DNA of 64,000 bases from Verticillium longisporum (taxonomy: Eukaryota > Ascomycota > Sordariomycetes > Glomerellales > Plectosphaerellaceae): positions 4,402,001 to 4,466,000 of the forward strand of contig JAETXT010000001.1 of assembly GCA_019188255.1 (NCBI GenBank), in the 5' to 3' direction. Shown here piece after piece: positions 21,012 to 32,430 of this stretch; the first letter of the stretch is position 1, and each line of letters begins with the position of its first letter. Under the pieces are notes generated by a model that saw nothing but the letters and a program-made list of their open reading frames with translations, did no database searches and was not told the origin of the DNA. A program made the position numbers and the translations under genes.

Positions 21012-21321
21012 TTGGCGTGGTGTTTCTTGCTTACCTGGGTGTTGGTGGACCGACAGTGGTATCTTATAGGTAGTTCCGTAGCTTGACGCGTTGCTGCATG
21101 TCATGATTACACAGGTTAACTTGGTGCAGCAAGTACATGCAGCGATGTTGCCAAAAGATAAAAAAAAAATGAGCATTTTCCACCAGGATATGGAGCGGAA
21201 TCAGCCTCCGCTGATCTCTACCATGACAACAAAAACCACAGACTACTCGACTCCTCTAGCACGAGCCCGAGTGCCTGTTTCAGCCCTCCGTACCCAATCT
21301 CCTAACTTCGACCTCTCACTC
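21012..21321. other. Convergent intergenic region
   Basis: 310 bp between the small membrane protein gene and STE24. Contains a nine-base A run near 21,160. No gene seen. Confidence 0.5.
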
Positions 21322-22743
21322 CTACAGCTCGTCGCGGCCGGTGGCCTTGGCGACCTCGGGCTCATCGGCGCCCACCTTCTCGGACGAGGTCCAGTTGAGG
21401 GCCTTGAGGCGCTCCGAGAGATGAGGGTGCGAGAAGTGGTACGTCGCGTACATCCAGTCGGCGTCCATGGTGCTGAGGTTCTGGACCTGGAGCTTGATGA
21501 GCGACTTGGCGAGCTCGGCGTTGTAGCCGAGCTTGTTGGCAAAGGCGTCGGCCTCGAACTCGTACTTGCGGCTCAGGATGTTCATGAGCAGCTTGACCAC
21601 CGTGTCCATGGGCGACAGGGCGTCGGAGAAGAGGATGAAGCCGATGATGATGGGGTGCTCGAGGAGGAAGCCAAAGTCGGCGTAGAGGGAGTGGTTGTTG
21701 ATGAAGACGGAGAAGAGGGTGAAGATGTAGAGGAAGTGCGCCTGGGGATGGTCAGTCATGGGCTGTCGGGGGGAGAGAAAGAGAGGGAGGGAGCATACCT
21801 GGGAGATGCCGAACAGGCGAGTGGTGTGGCCGAGGCTCCAGTGGCCGAGCTCGTGCGCCAGGACGGCGACAACCTCCTGGGTCTCGCTCTTCTCGATGAG
21901 GGTGTCGTAGATGACAATGTGCTTCTTCCAGGGCAGTCCGAAGAAGTAGGCGTTGCTGTGGGCGCTGCGCTTGCTGCCGTCAATGACGTACAGCTCGTGG
22001 AGGGGGAAGTTCAGCTTCTTGGCGAGGGCCTCGACGTTGGTCTTGAGCTCGCCCTCGTCGAGAGGGGACAGCTTGTTGAACAGGGGCAGGATGGCGATGG
22101 GGTAGATGGTGATCATGAAGACCTGGAGACCGGCAGCGAAAGCCCAGAGGTAGAAGAAGAACTGGTTGCCCGTCTTCTTGATGATGGCGAGGAAACCGGC
22201 GAGGATGGGCGGGGCGAGAATAAAGGTGAGCATGGTCGACTTGAGCATATCCGCGACGAAGAGCTTGGGCGTCTGCTTGGTGAAAACAAACATCTCCTCG
22301 AGGACAAAGTTGTAGTAGATCGAGCTGGGCAGAGACAGGGCTTGTTGAACGAGGACAAAGGTCAGGACGAAGACGATCGAGTGCGATATTTCACCGGTGA
22401 AGCGGGCAGGCGCAAACTTGAGGAGCAGGTGGCCGGTCCAGGACCAGAGTTTCGGGAGGATGTCGAGTTGGATAAAGGCAATGTTCTGAATCTGGCCCCA
22501 GAGGCCGTTGATGAGCTCGTACTTCTGCTTGGCGCGGCCATACGCCTGGCTCTTGTCAAAGGTCTCTTGAGAGATCTCATTCTCGAGCACCTTGGGGGCC
22601 TTGGTCTTGCGGAGGACCTGGTACTGGCGCAGCGACAGGAGAGACTCGAAGACGAACTGGCCAACAGAGAAGCCGAGGATGAGCTTCTTCCACGGGAAGA
22701 GCGGACGGTCCAGGAGCCGCGCGAGGCGGTTGAGGTAGTCCAT
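21322..22743 (-). CDS. STE24: CAAX prenyl protease 1 (STE24)
   Basis: Zinc metallopeptidase of family M48 embedded in the ER/inner nuclear membrane. It removes the -AAX tripeptide from farnesylated proteins such as a-factor-type pheromones and also clears clogged translocons. Exons 22743-21799 and 21741-21322 give 454 residues, the usual family length. The zinc site is HELGH (His297, Glu298, His301) with a second ligand in YEFEADAFA (Glu378). Several hydrophobic segments occur (for example about 122-142, 170-188, 197-221, 315-333, 345-358). The 57-nt intron (21798-21742, GTATGC...CCCCAG) is a multiple of three with no stop, so a naive reading passes straight through it and inserts 19 foreign residues after FGISQ. 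Divergent from bL34m, 387 bp between starts. Confidence 0.96.
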   Translation of the reverse strand: MDYLNRLARLLDRPLFPWKKLILGFSVGQFVFESLLSLRQYQVLRKTKAPKVLENEISQETFDKSQAYGRAKQKYELINGLWGQIQNIAFIQLDILPKLWSWTGHLLLKFAPARFTGEISHSIVFVLTFVLVQQALSLPSSIYYNFVLEEMFVFTKQTPKLFVADMLKSTMLTFILAPPILAGFLAIIKKTGNQFFFYLWAFAAGLQVFMITIYPIAILPLFNKLSPLDEGELKTNVEALAKKLNFPLHELYVIDGSKRSAHSNAYFFGLPWKKHIVIYDTLIEKSETQEVVAVLAHELGHWSLGHTTRLFGISQVCSLPLFLSPRQPMTDHPQAHFLYIFTLFSVFINNHSLYADFGFLLEHPIIIGFILFSDALSPMDTVVKLLMNILSRKYEFEADAFANKLGYNAELAKSLIKLQVQNLSTMDADWMYATYHFSHPHLSERLKALNWTSSEKVGADEPEVAKATGRDEL

Positions 22744-23130
22744 CGTTGCAAGAAAAGAGTGCAAGTGTTGATACAATGGCACTGGCAAACGAAGGAAAGG
22801 TGAAGGAGCGGAAGAAAAGGACAGACGCGAGCTGCGACGTGGGAGCTTCAACCTGGCGCAAACTGTCCAGAAGCCTACGTACGACAGCACTGTCAGCTCG
22901 TACCTCAGTCTAAGCGTGTTCATTGGCGCACCACGAGCATCCGTTGCGTCACATTGGTCCACAGCCCGCCTTCGCTTGTGGGACATTTTCTTTTTAGATG
23001 CATATATGCATCAGACCCCTAAAGTGCATTAATCCGATTTCCATCTCAAAATCTGGGACCGCGACATTCGGTTCTCAACACCAAAGCCAACGTCGCCTGC
23101 ACATCACCGGCATTCGCGACCACAGCCACC
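22744..23130. promoter_or_regulatory. Divergent STE24/bL34m promoter region
   Basis: Shared 387-bp 5' region of two housekeeping genes. It includes a gatgcatatatgcatc inverted repeat near 22,997-23,012. No gene seen. Confidence 0.5.
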
Positions 23131-23621
23131 ATGATCCGCCAATCCATAGCCTGCGTCACCAGACGCCTGTTAACTGCGCCTGCAGTGCCGGCCTCGAGCT
23201 CCATCTCGACAAGGTGCGTCGTCGTGGCTCCAAGCTCACCGCATCCCGGCTTGGAGGGACCAAACTGACATCCACGCCCAGGGCCTTCTCCTCCTTCACA
23301 CCCATCCGACCGACCCTTGCCGCCCGCCCGACCGTCTTCACTCGCCCCAGCACACTCCCGTTCGCGCCCTCCGCGTCACCAGCGACCGCAGCCCAAACCG
23401 TCGACGGCGTGGCTGCTGACCTCGTGCCCCGGAGCTCCATCACCGCCCACCCAGCGCTGTCTCAGATTCGCTGCGGCCCTCGCAACACGATGAACGGCAA
23501 CAGCCGCCTCATCCAGAAGCGCAGACACGGATACGTCAGCCGCATGAAGACCAAGGATGGTCGCAAGATTGTCAGGAGGAGGAGGATCAAGGGCAGGCTC
23601 CGACTGGGTTGCTCCAACTAG
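23131..23621 (+). CDS. MRPL34: Mitochondrial large-subunit ribosomal protein bL34m
   Basis: Two exons, 23131-23213 and 23282-23621, give 140 residues. The N-terminus MIRQSIACVTRRLLTAPAVPASSS is Arg/Ser-rich without acidic residues, as expected for a mitochondrial targeting presequence. The C-terminal about 45 residues are the bL34 domain: NGNSRLIQKRRHGYVSRMKT, then DGRKIVRRRRIKGRLRLGCSN. The 68-nt intron (GTGCGT...CTGACAT...CAG) separates presequence from the linker. The ATG at 23,131 has a CCACCATG context. Reading through the intron gives a stop shortly after, so splicing is required. Confidence 0.95.
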
Positions 23622-23983
23622 GGCACCAGCGTGCGCGAGATGCCGCGTGCGTGCGGTTGGCGATGGAAGATGAAGACGGCCGACTCGCAAGGGTGCGGCG
23701 TCTGGTCGATGGGCTTGTACAATATGAGAGGTCGGCGAGGCCTGGGGAGAAGAGCTCCGGAGGGGGGGCTTGTAACCATATGTGCAGATAGAGCAATGCT
23801 GTTCAACGATCCTCTCAGCGTGAAAACCACGGCTCTGGAGACGGAGGTCATTTGTCTCGTCGTATCTCTCACAACGCATCTCAGGTCGAAGCTTACGAGG
23901 CTCACAGGCAGAGGTGATTTGTATGATTACGAGGCAAGCTTAGCATGTTGCCAGTGTCTTTTCCTTTATCGCCACACAAATCA
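23622..23983. other. Convergent intergenic region bL34m/M16 peptidase
   Basis: 362 bp of 3' flanks. Open frames here are unconvincing. No repeat or RNA recognised. Confidence 0.5.
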
Positions 23984-26900
23984 TCAGTCCGACTCATCAT
24001 CACTATCATCCGTGTAGTCGCCCTCCTCCCCATCCTCCTCTTCCGATTCTTCCTCTTCCTCTTCGCCATCCTGAGGCTTCAGACCATAGTCGTCGTGGAA
24101 GTACGCCAGCTGCTGCACCTGTGTCTTGTAGCCCGTCTCCTTGAGAGCCTTCTCGATATTCTGTCACAAGTCAGGTTAGTATTTCAGTTCTCATTCACTC
24201 ATCGGAGGAATGAACGTACCTCTTCCAGAATCGGTGCGCATGTGACAATGACGTTGCTCTTCCCCGGCGCAAACACGGGCATGATGAGGTCGTTCAAGAC
24301 ATCCTTGATCTGCTCATCAGTGACATCCCGCACGCTCTTCATGATCTTCTTGTGCCAGTCCAGAGGCACGCCGCGCACGACGCCGAGCACAAAATTCTGA
24401 CTCGCCGCAGAGGCCATGGTCGACTGCTCGTCGGCAAAGTGCACAACAATCTGGCTGATGGCGCCCTCCTTGAGATGGCGATCAATGGGTTCCTCGCCCT
24501 CGGCGATCTTGCGGACCGTCTCACGGGCGGCGGCGATGGCCTTGGAGACGTCGGGCGAGCGGTAGACGCGGAACTGGATCATGCCGCTGTCGACGTCGCG
24601 GTTGAAGAAGACGCCGTAGGCCATGCCCTGGCCGCGGACGCCGCACCTCAGCGGGCCCTCGACCGCCTCGAGGTAGCCGATGGCGACGAGAATGGCGGGG
24701 AGGCGCGGGTCTTCAAAGGAGATGATGCCCTTGGAGGTGCTCACGCTGTACGAACCATCAACTGTCGTCATGGGGACGATGACGGCGCCGACGGAGCCCG
24801 GGTTCTCTCCCTCTTCGGTGAGATGGCTGTGCGCCTTGAGAACCGGAAGAAGCTCGCCTGCGGGTTGCAGAGCGCTGCTCAGGACGTCCCACGCAGCGAC
24901 CGGGTTCTCGAGCTTATTCACATCTGCGGTGACGAGGATGCGCGTGTTGTTAAATTGGAAGAGAGACTTGCGGATCTTCTCGAACCAGGAAACAACCAAT
25001 TCGGGATCGCTCTCGAGGAGCTTCTTGACTCGGCGCAAGTAGACGGCGCGGACCAAGGCTCGCTTCGAGACGGCATAGGACTCCTTCTTCAGATGGTAGG
25101 CCATGTTGATCTCAGTGGACATGGAGCGGCCGTCACGCTTGAGCTCGGGGATGTCAGCCAGCTGCTTCTGCACGCCAGCCTTGAGCCTCTGCACGTCAAA
25201 GACGCTGTCGAACATCATGGTGCGGATCCAGCTGATGATGCTGGCGTATTTTTCGGGCTCAATCTGGAACTGAATGGTGATGCTGTCCGGGTCACCCATG
25301 TCCTTCGCAGACCGAATGCCGTAGCTGATGGTTTCCTCCTCGAGTTCCATGACGATCTGCTCAAAGTCAACCTGTTTGCCGTCGCGCTCAATGGGCGTGT
25401 TGAAGAAGTTGTCGGCAAAGATGGGCAACAGAGGCTTCACTTCGGTGGGAACCTGGGCGGTGCCCAAGTAGAGACTGATGTGCACAAAGTTGGAGGGCAC
25501 GCTTTCAAACTGGATGAAGAGAGGGTCCTTGCCGTCGGTCGCGGCATCGATGACCTTCTGCGCCTTATTCTCAAAGACTCCCAGGCTTCGTGCCTTTCCA
25601 GACTTGGCCGTTTCGGATTCGATGAAGTGGATAGAATCGGTGCTGGGTACGGACCAACGGTCGACGACCTCGGGCGGGATGGGCATGTCGTTCTTCTTCT
25701 TTGCCGCCTCCAGCTTTTCGGCGAGCTTGGCCAGTCCCTCAGGACCAAGCTCCGCCTTTCTCTTCGCGAGTCTTTCCTCCTCCTCCGTCTTGTACTTCTC
25801 AGCCAGAGCCATGGACGGTTTTGCGAGGATAGCAATGTGGTGAGCATCCGAGATCCACTTCCTCAGGAAATCCCTCCACTGCTCGTCGGTCCACTTCTCG
25901 AGGTTGTCGTACTCGTCTAGGCTCTTCATGTCAAGCAGTGTCGAGCCATCACGCTTGCCGAAGAGATAGTCGGTGATGATGTTGCTCGAGAAGAAGCTCT
26001 CGGAGGACTCGGCCTGGAACTTGACCTGTCGGCGCTCGCGCTGGACACACGACTTCATGTACTCCATGTCGAGGGGCTTGGAGGCCACCTCCTTGAAGAG
26101 CTCAATCAGCCTCTTGTAGACGAATTCGAGCTTCTCCGTGGCGACACTCGTAGGCTGGAACCAAATGACGGACTTGGGTCTGGACTCCCAGTAGCAAGCC
26201 ACAGAGCTGGCGAGTTCTTCCTTCTCGACCAAGACGTTCTCGAGGATGGAGACCGACGAGCCACACAGGTAGGTTTGCAGAACGTTGAGCGCAGAAGTGG
26301 CCAAGGGGTCAATGCAGTTAGGCCCGAACCAGCCAACCACCACCTCGCCAACCGACTCGTCGGCCTCGGGGAACTCGGCAGTGGACACCTTGGTCTCGGT
26401 GAGCGCAGGAGGCTGCGCAGAGTCGATCCAGGGCCTGTCGATGGTCAGAACATGTCGGCAGCAGAATGGTGGATAGGTGTCCTACCTCTTGAAAGGAGCA
26501 TCGAGGGGGGGAAGGTCATCCTTGATACTTTCTTCAAAGTCATCGAGAATCTGGAGAAGGTTGTCGTGATCGGTCTCGCCCACAATGACAACAGCCAGAT
26601 TGCGGGGCTGGTACATCTCCCGATGAAATTCCCTGATCCGGTCGGTGGTCAAGTTGCGTAGAGCGTCCGTCATACCGCCGGTCTCGTATCGGAAACCGAC
26701 ATTCTCGGGGTACAGCTGACGCTTGGCGGCGAGGTCGACAATCTCTGCGCTCTTGTACTGAATCGCCTGCATCTCAGAGTAGACGACACCCGCATCATTG
26801 CCCTCGCCGTCAATGTGGTGAACCTCGGTGGTGCAGGCCTCATCGGTGATGACGGGCACAATGACGTGCTCGAGGTACACGGGCAGGATCTGCGCAAAGC

Positions 26901-27246
26901 CCTCCCATCCGGCACTCTCGAGCGTGTAGGCCGTGTGGTCAGTGGCAGTCCAGGCGTTGGTGCCAGAGTAGGCCCTCGAGGAAATCTTGTCGAGGAGGCC
27001 CTTGTAGCGGTAATTCTTGGAGCCCATGAAGACGAGGTGCTCCAGCGTGTGAGGGGCGCCCGAGTCATCGAGAATCTCGGTCGCGAGTGTGAAGTAGCCG
27101 TTGACCTTGGGACCCTGGCGATCGGCCACGATGACCTGCATGCCGCTGCGCTCCGAGACATACTGGCTGATGGTGCAGGGCGCGTACTCGGTTTCGAAGC
27201 TCTGGATCTTGCGGAACCTCGGCTTTGGGCGTTCCTCTGGTGCCAT
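23984..27246 (-). CDS. SDD3: M16-family zinc metallopeptidase (SDD3/YOL098C type)
   Basis: Three exons: 27246-26486, 26434-24220 and 24160-23984 give 1,050 residues, typical for large single-chain pitrilysin-fold peptidases. The inverted zinc motif HTLEH is at residues 66-70 (DSGAPHTLEHLVFMGS), followed by TEVHHIDGEGNDAGVVYSEM, which supplies the third ligand region. The similarity is closest to the cytosolic YOL098C / S. pombe C3H1.02c group rather than the mitochondrial presequence protease; no clear targeting peptide is seen (MAPEERPKPRFRKIQS). The C-terminal exon ends in an extended acidic tail (EEEEEESEEEDGEEGDY) before the stop. Substrates of this subfamily are not established. A Lys/Glu-rich linker (about residues 470-510, EEEERLAKRKAELGPEG) joins the two halves. 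Divergent from ZW10. Confidence 0.93.
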
Positions 27247-28468
27247 TTTGTCTGGGCGGGAGATGGTGCTGTTTGAAAACGAGAAACTGTCGTCTTGGTC
27301 AGTCAACCCCGACACTGAAGCGGTTTCTCCTCTCGCGCTGTTCTCGACATGCCATGTGTGACAAGGCCAGAGGAAACAGAGTCCTACTACAAAAGAGCTA
27401 TATGAATGAAGCAACATGATTACTCTTCTGCTTTCGGTTTGACGTGGTACAGGATGATGCCCAACAGAGCAAACAGCACCGTTGGCAAGATCGGGACAGT
27501 CCTAACTCTAGCCATCATGGTGTTGCGCAGTGCATGGAAAAGAGTTCGTCATGTGGCCTTTGATCGACCTTGACAGGAAAGTAAACGAGCCTCGGGGAGG
27601 TAGGTATGCAGGAGGACCACATGAAGTAACAAAGTATGTTCCAAATGAATTGAACGAGCACTCAGAGATGAACAGGTAGTGGTGTGTGAAATAGAGGTGA
27701 GAATGAGGAAGAGAAGGCATGCAGCTCTGCTTACCGTTTACGCAAAGTGTGAAGCCAATGGAACTGTTGCCTGGAGCTCACAGACCAACGATGCCCACCA
27801 CTCAGTGGCAGCCTTGAAATCGTCTGGAGCGTTGTGACTCGTGGGGGCGAAGGAGGGGTAACGGCGGTGGCAGCAGGCAGAAGGACTCGCAGCCTGCCCG
27901 CTTCTTATAAGGGCCGACGAGGGAGGCAGAGGAAAGGAGGGAAAGGAAACGACGCAAACGTTCTATTCGTGAGCTGGTATGAAGCAACAAGCGGTTTGAA
28001 CAATAGAGAAGAACAATGTGTGTATGAAGCCAAGCGTCTTCTGGTATACATTTTGGCGGGGTGCAAGAGCAGCTTCTCGACGAGGGGCAACGCGTACGCA
28101 CGTGTGATTGGCCAATGAGCCGCGCACATGAGAGAAAGGCGGTGGATTGCTCGATGCGACAAGCGCTGCCGCCCGCTATTGAGGTACAGGGGTACATGAC
28201 AGCTTGTCCGGCCTTCCTGGACAGCTTCCCTGTCCTGTGTCCTGCGACGAATGACGACGTGGTTTGTCTGCTTGAGTACTGCCTTTTCTTCCAACATATT
28301 TGAAGCCACTGGTGGTTTGCGAGACCGCATATCGTCGTCCTTTATTCGTTACCACGTCCACCCGAGCTCGCGCCCCAGCAAACGCCATACAATTCGGTGA
28401 CGTCGTGGTATTTCCCATGCCTGGCGAAGCTATCTGCCAGCAACCACGCACCTACACGATCCACGAAC
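27247..28468. other. Intergenic region M16 peptidase / ZW10
   Basis: 1.2 kb divergent intergenic region. I see no gene with support; frames up to 141 codons overlap on both strands without recognisable features. A CCAAT-type palindrome lies at 28,107-28,116. Confidence 0.55.
28107..28116. promoter_or_regulatory. Palindromic CCAAT box (attggccaat)
   Basis: Two CCAAT pentamers in inverted, overlapping arrangement, about 350 bp upstream of the ZW10 start and 860 bp upstream of the M16 peptidase start. CCAAT is the binding motif of the Hap/CBC complex; function here is inferred from the motif only. Confidence 0.4.
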
Positions 28469-31400
28469 ATGGCCGTCGGTACCGACACCAAAACAGCGAC
28501 GCAGCTTGGTGATGCCATTGTGGCATTTGCGCTGCAGGGCGAATTTCCCGACGAGGGCGTGTCGTCCCTCTCGCTTGCCGAAGGCGACCTCTCCCCAGCC
28601 ATCGAGGCTCTGGCGAGGGCCAAGGGCCAGCTCGAGGTACGGTCTACGGTTAGTGAGAGATAGAACACGAGCGCTAACTCTGAGCAGTCTGAGATACACA
28701 TCATCAACGAGGAAACGAAGGGCGACGTGAGCTCGTGGGTCCGAAACGCGAAGACGCTGCAGGAAGACATTCTCCGATCCAAACGACTAGCAGACGACAT
28801 TGTCCGACAATCAGAGGCTCCCGATGTTTCCGGCAAGACGATACAAGACGCGGTAGACCATGTGGAATTCTTGCGGAGGGAGGTGCTATACAGCCAGCAG
28901 CTGCACGAGGCGTTGACGGGCATTCGATACGTCAACGACCTGCTGGCCGAAGTGGAACAAGCAATGAACGAGCGCCGCATCCTGGACGCTCTGAGGTTAC
29001 TTGAAAGTACGAACCTTCTTTTCGGAAGATGAAGAGGGCGTAGAGAAGAGCTGACCGGTGGCAGAGTCCTGGACCGAGCTTGATAATGTGCCTGTCAACA
29101 AGAAGAGCTGCAGAGTGATGCGCCTTCTCGATGTGCGCGCATTCGAGCTCAAGTCTGCTGTACACAAAGTGTTCGACCATGTCTGGAACACGTTGGTCCA
29201 TGTCGACAGCGAGACCAAGCGATTGTCCATTTACAGCCAACGAGAGAGTATGCAGCTGATTCACCCGCCTGACTGCAGACTGCTGACTAGGACTAGCTGA
29301 GCAGATGACGCTGAGTGAGGCCGTCATTGGTTTGGAAGCCTACAAGGAGGTTGATGACCGAATGTCCCAGCTTTGGCAGGACATTGACCGGGCTATCGTC
29401 TCGCCTCGAATGGATGTGAGGGCACCGCAGCTGTTGGCGATTCAGGCAAGCGAGGTATGTTCTCTACTCCTGGAACCTTTCTTCATTTGGCATTGTGGTT
29501 GCAAGACTGACTGTATGCAGAACGTCCTCGAGGCGCAAGGCGAGGCTGGACGAACGATTGATGATCTTTTTGCCGATCTTCAGAAAGTCGTCGAATTCCT
29601 AGCCAAACGATTGCCACCAGACCTGTTGATTTATCTAAGCCCTATCATGATGAGCGATGTCGTCCCACGGCTGGTCAGCACGTGGCTGGACGCGGCGGTG
29701 CCCTCTTCACTGCGGGATATTGGACAATTCCAGGCCGTCATCAAATCCGCGAGCGCGTTCTGCGCCGCGCTGGAGCAGAACGGCTTTTCAGGCTTTACAG
29801 AACTCAAGGAATGGGTCGGCAATGCTCCATCAATCTGGCTTGCTAAGTGCAGGGAAACGGCTCTGGATGCAGTACGCAACAGGATATCAGAGGGTAACGT
29901 GGGTTCAATCTCGTCCTGTGGTCTCTTACTAACACATGCCAGGCTTGGGCGAGACGCGACAAGTTGAAAAGGTGGAGAAGCAAATGGTATCACGGTCGGA
30001 GGGCAAGGAGCTCGCGGCCAATGGAGTTGCTGCACAAGCCGACGACGATGACTGGGGCGCAGCGTGGGGTGAGGACGATGCTGGCCAGCCCGAACCCGAG
30101 CCCGAGCACGAGTCCCACGGGTCACTGGAGCAGTCCGAGGCCAATCATGACGCCCCGCCAGAAGACGACGGCGCGGATGCATGGGGATGGGACGACGATG
30201 ATCAGACAACAGGTGCCAAGGGCGATGGCGAGGAAGCGAAGAAGGGCCAGGAAGACGACGATGACGCAGCAGCAGCATGGGGTTGGGGAGACGATGATGG
30301 CGATGCAGCAGCTGCGTCAACATCCGTGCCAGCACCAGCACCAGCACCAGCACCAGCACCAGCACCAGCACCAGCGCCAGCGCCAGCACGAACACCAGCA
30401 GCCGCCAAGCAGGCCAAATCGACGTCGACGGCCGAAGAAAGTCGGGAAATGGTGCTCAAGGAGACGTACCACATCTCATCGATGCCGGACCCAGTCCTGG
30501 CACTGATCCTCGCTATTCTGGAAGACGGCGCGACGCTGACGCAAGCTAGGTGAGTTTGCTTTCACACGAGCAATGGGATTGCCTGGGAACTAGGCAAACA
30601 TGACGGCTAACAGGCGGCAGCCATGAGAACAACCCAGTGGTGGCGGCAGCGCCGGGGCTTTTCAGTCTGCCGACGTTGGCTCTGGCGATGTTCCGGGCCG
30701 TTTCGCCACACTACTACGCTATGGAATTGGGCGGCAACATGTGAGTTTTGAAATGCCGAAGTCTCACGTGGCCGGGGTTTTTAGGCCCGGTCTAGGCTTA
30801 TTTTTTTTTCTTGGTTGACTAACAGGAGCGACACTAGGCTGCTGTACAACGACGCCATGTATCTGGCGGAGAGGTTAAGTGAGGTGGGCGCGAGGTGGAA
30901 GGCACGGGACGATGTAACGCCGCGGGCACGCAACATGCTGCGGATCGACAACGACGTCAAGGGCTTGCAGGGGTTCGCCAACAGGGCGTACACGGGGAGC
31001 TCAGCACGCAGAAGACGGTGCTCGGCGACCTCGTGGGCGGCGAGCAGAGCCTCATGCAGCAGGACGAGATGGACAGCTGCATCGACTCGGCCATGGCGCG
31101 GGTGCGGTCGATGGCGGTGACGTGGGAGTCGATTCTCGCGCGGTCGGTGTGGTACCAGGCGGTGGGCGCGCTCGTCGACAGGCTGGCGACCAAGATTATA
31201 GCGGACGTCATGGACATGGCGTCGGTGGGCCAGGACGAGGCGTACAAGATTGCCCAGCTCATCGCCAAGGTGACGGAGCTCGACGACCTCTTCCTGCCGT
31301 CGCGGTCATGGTCGTCGGCGGCGGCAGCGACGACGGCGGGGGGCCGCGAGCAGACGGCGGCGGATGCGGAGGAGATCCCGGCGACGGCGCAGTACGCGTC

Positions 31401-31605
31401 TTCGTGGCTGCGGCTGAAGTACCTCAGCGAGGTGCTGCAGTCGAACCTCAACGAGGTCAAGTATCTGTGGTGCGACAGCGAGCTGAGCCTGTACTTTTCG
31501 GCGGACGAGGTGGTGGATCTCATCGAGGCGAGTTTTGAAGCGAACGCGCGAACGAAGGAGACGATCCGGGAGATTCGGGAGCGGCCTCAGCCAGTGATGA
31601 CCTGA
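28469..31605 (+). CDS. ZW10: ZW10 kinetochore/vesicle-tethering protein (one apparent frameshift)
   Basis: Eight exons: 28469-28636, 28688-29006, 29065-29247, 29297 (or 29291)-29454, 29521-29893, 29943-30549, 30621-30740 and 30826-31605. ZW10 is a subunit of the NRZ/Dsl1-type tether for Golgi-to-ER vesicles and, in animals, of the RZZ kinetochore complex. The N-terminal half is helical (SWVRNAKTLQEDILRSKRL...); the middle carries an acidic insert with two WGW-type patches (AWGWDDDD, AWGWGDDD) and a Pro-Ala repeat; the C-terminal half has ETYHISSMPDPVLALILAIL and WLRLKYLSEVLQSNLNEVKYLW, characteristic of the family. Near 30,994-30,998 the frame breaks inside a gggg run: FANRAYTG must join ELSTQKTVLGDLVGGEQS in another frame, one base missing and no intron possible. 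Restored length is about 902 residues. The acceptor of intron 3 is ambiguous (two tag sites 6 nt apart). Confidence 0.9.
30331..30391. repeat. In-frame hexanucleotide repeat coding (Pro-Ala)n in ZW10
   Basis: About ten copies of ccagca/ccagcg encode an uninterrupted Pro-Ala dipeptide repeat in the acidic linker of ZW10. Each slippage step would add or remove two residues without a frameshift. Confidence 0.92.
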
Positions 31606-32430
31606 GGCCGAGGAGAGACTGGCGCCGCCTGGGCTGCTCGACGTGGCGCCGCTTGGTGGTACCTTGTCAATGGCATGGGGGCACACGAGAATGAACGATT
31701 GAATGACAGCCTCCCACCATGTATGTTTCTTGTTTCACCCAAGGTGCGCGCCAAACCCTTCATCTGCCCATCCATCCCTCCCTCCCTCCCACCAATTCTT
31801 TGGAAAGCAACCTGCTTGGTGTGGGTTAGATCGGTACCTCGTCTGCTATCGACACGCCCCCCCTCCTTCTCCCCCTCCTCTACCCCATTCCGTTCCTGTC
31901 CCTGGCCTAAACCCAACCACGCAGTTGGTTTCCAGTTTCCGTTCCCCGCATCCGACAAGGAGAGGAACCCCGCACATCTCCAAATCGTGCTGCTTGGATG
32001 TACCTACTGCCTGCCTACTTTACTCACATAGTAGGTACCTAGGCACGGTACCTGGGCAAGGTGCCTACCTAGGTACCTAAGTAAGGTACCTGAGGCTGAT
32101 TCTACCCCTCACTCCATCGTGGCCATGGCTCTCCTCACTCCGAGGGCCGAATCTCGACCCAATGGCCGACGCATGTGAAAAAAGGTGTTCCCCCCCAAGC
32201 CCCCCTTCTTGACGTGACGCCACGATGAAGGCACCATTCCTCAATCCGCCAGGGAACGCGCACCTTGTTTTCGCGCCAAGCAGCAGGAGCTTCTCCTCCT
32301 TACTTTCAGCTACGCGGGTTCAAGACCAGTCCTCCGCACGCCAGCGAGGGCGATATGACTACCTACTTTACCTAGGGACTTTATCTAGGTACCAAGGGTA
32401 CCTACCTAGGTAGGTAGCCTGCTATCACGC
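31606..32430. other. Intergenic edge region before the AT-rich island
   Basis: The last GC-rich DNA before the RIP island. It begins with the ZW10 3' flank, is pyrimidine-rich around 31,765-31,900, and ends in the palindrome cluster. No gene recognised. Confidence 0.55.
32029..32417. repeat. Clusters of taggtacct/cctaggta palindromes
   Basis: Two dense clusters (32,029-32,096 and 32,380-32,417) of short palindromic units built from ggtacc and cctagg, such as cctacctaggtacctaag and gtacctacctaggtaggtag. Similar units are common as dispersed short repeats in intergenic DNA of some Sordariomycetes (general knowledge). They abut the sharp GC-to-AT transition. Confidence 0.8.

Noticed and set aside
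21091..22803. A 570-codon plus-strand frame over STE24, and similarly 24,352-25,920 over the M16 peptidase
   Set aside because: Both are Glu/Gly/Leu/Val-rich antisense shadows of proteins with clear catalytic motifs on the minus strand.
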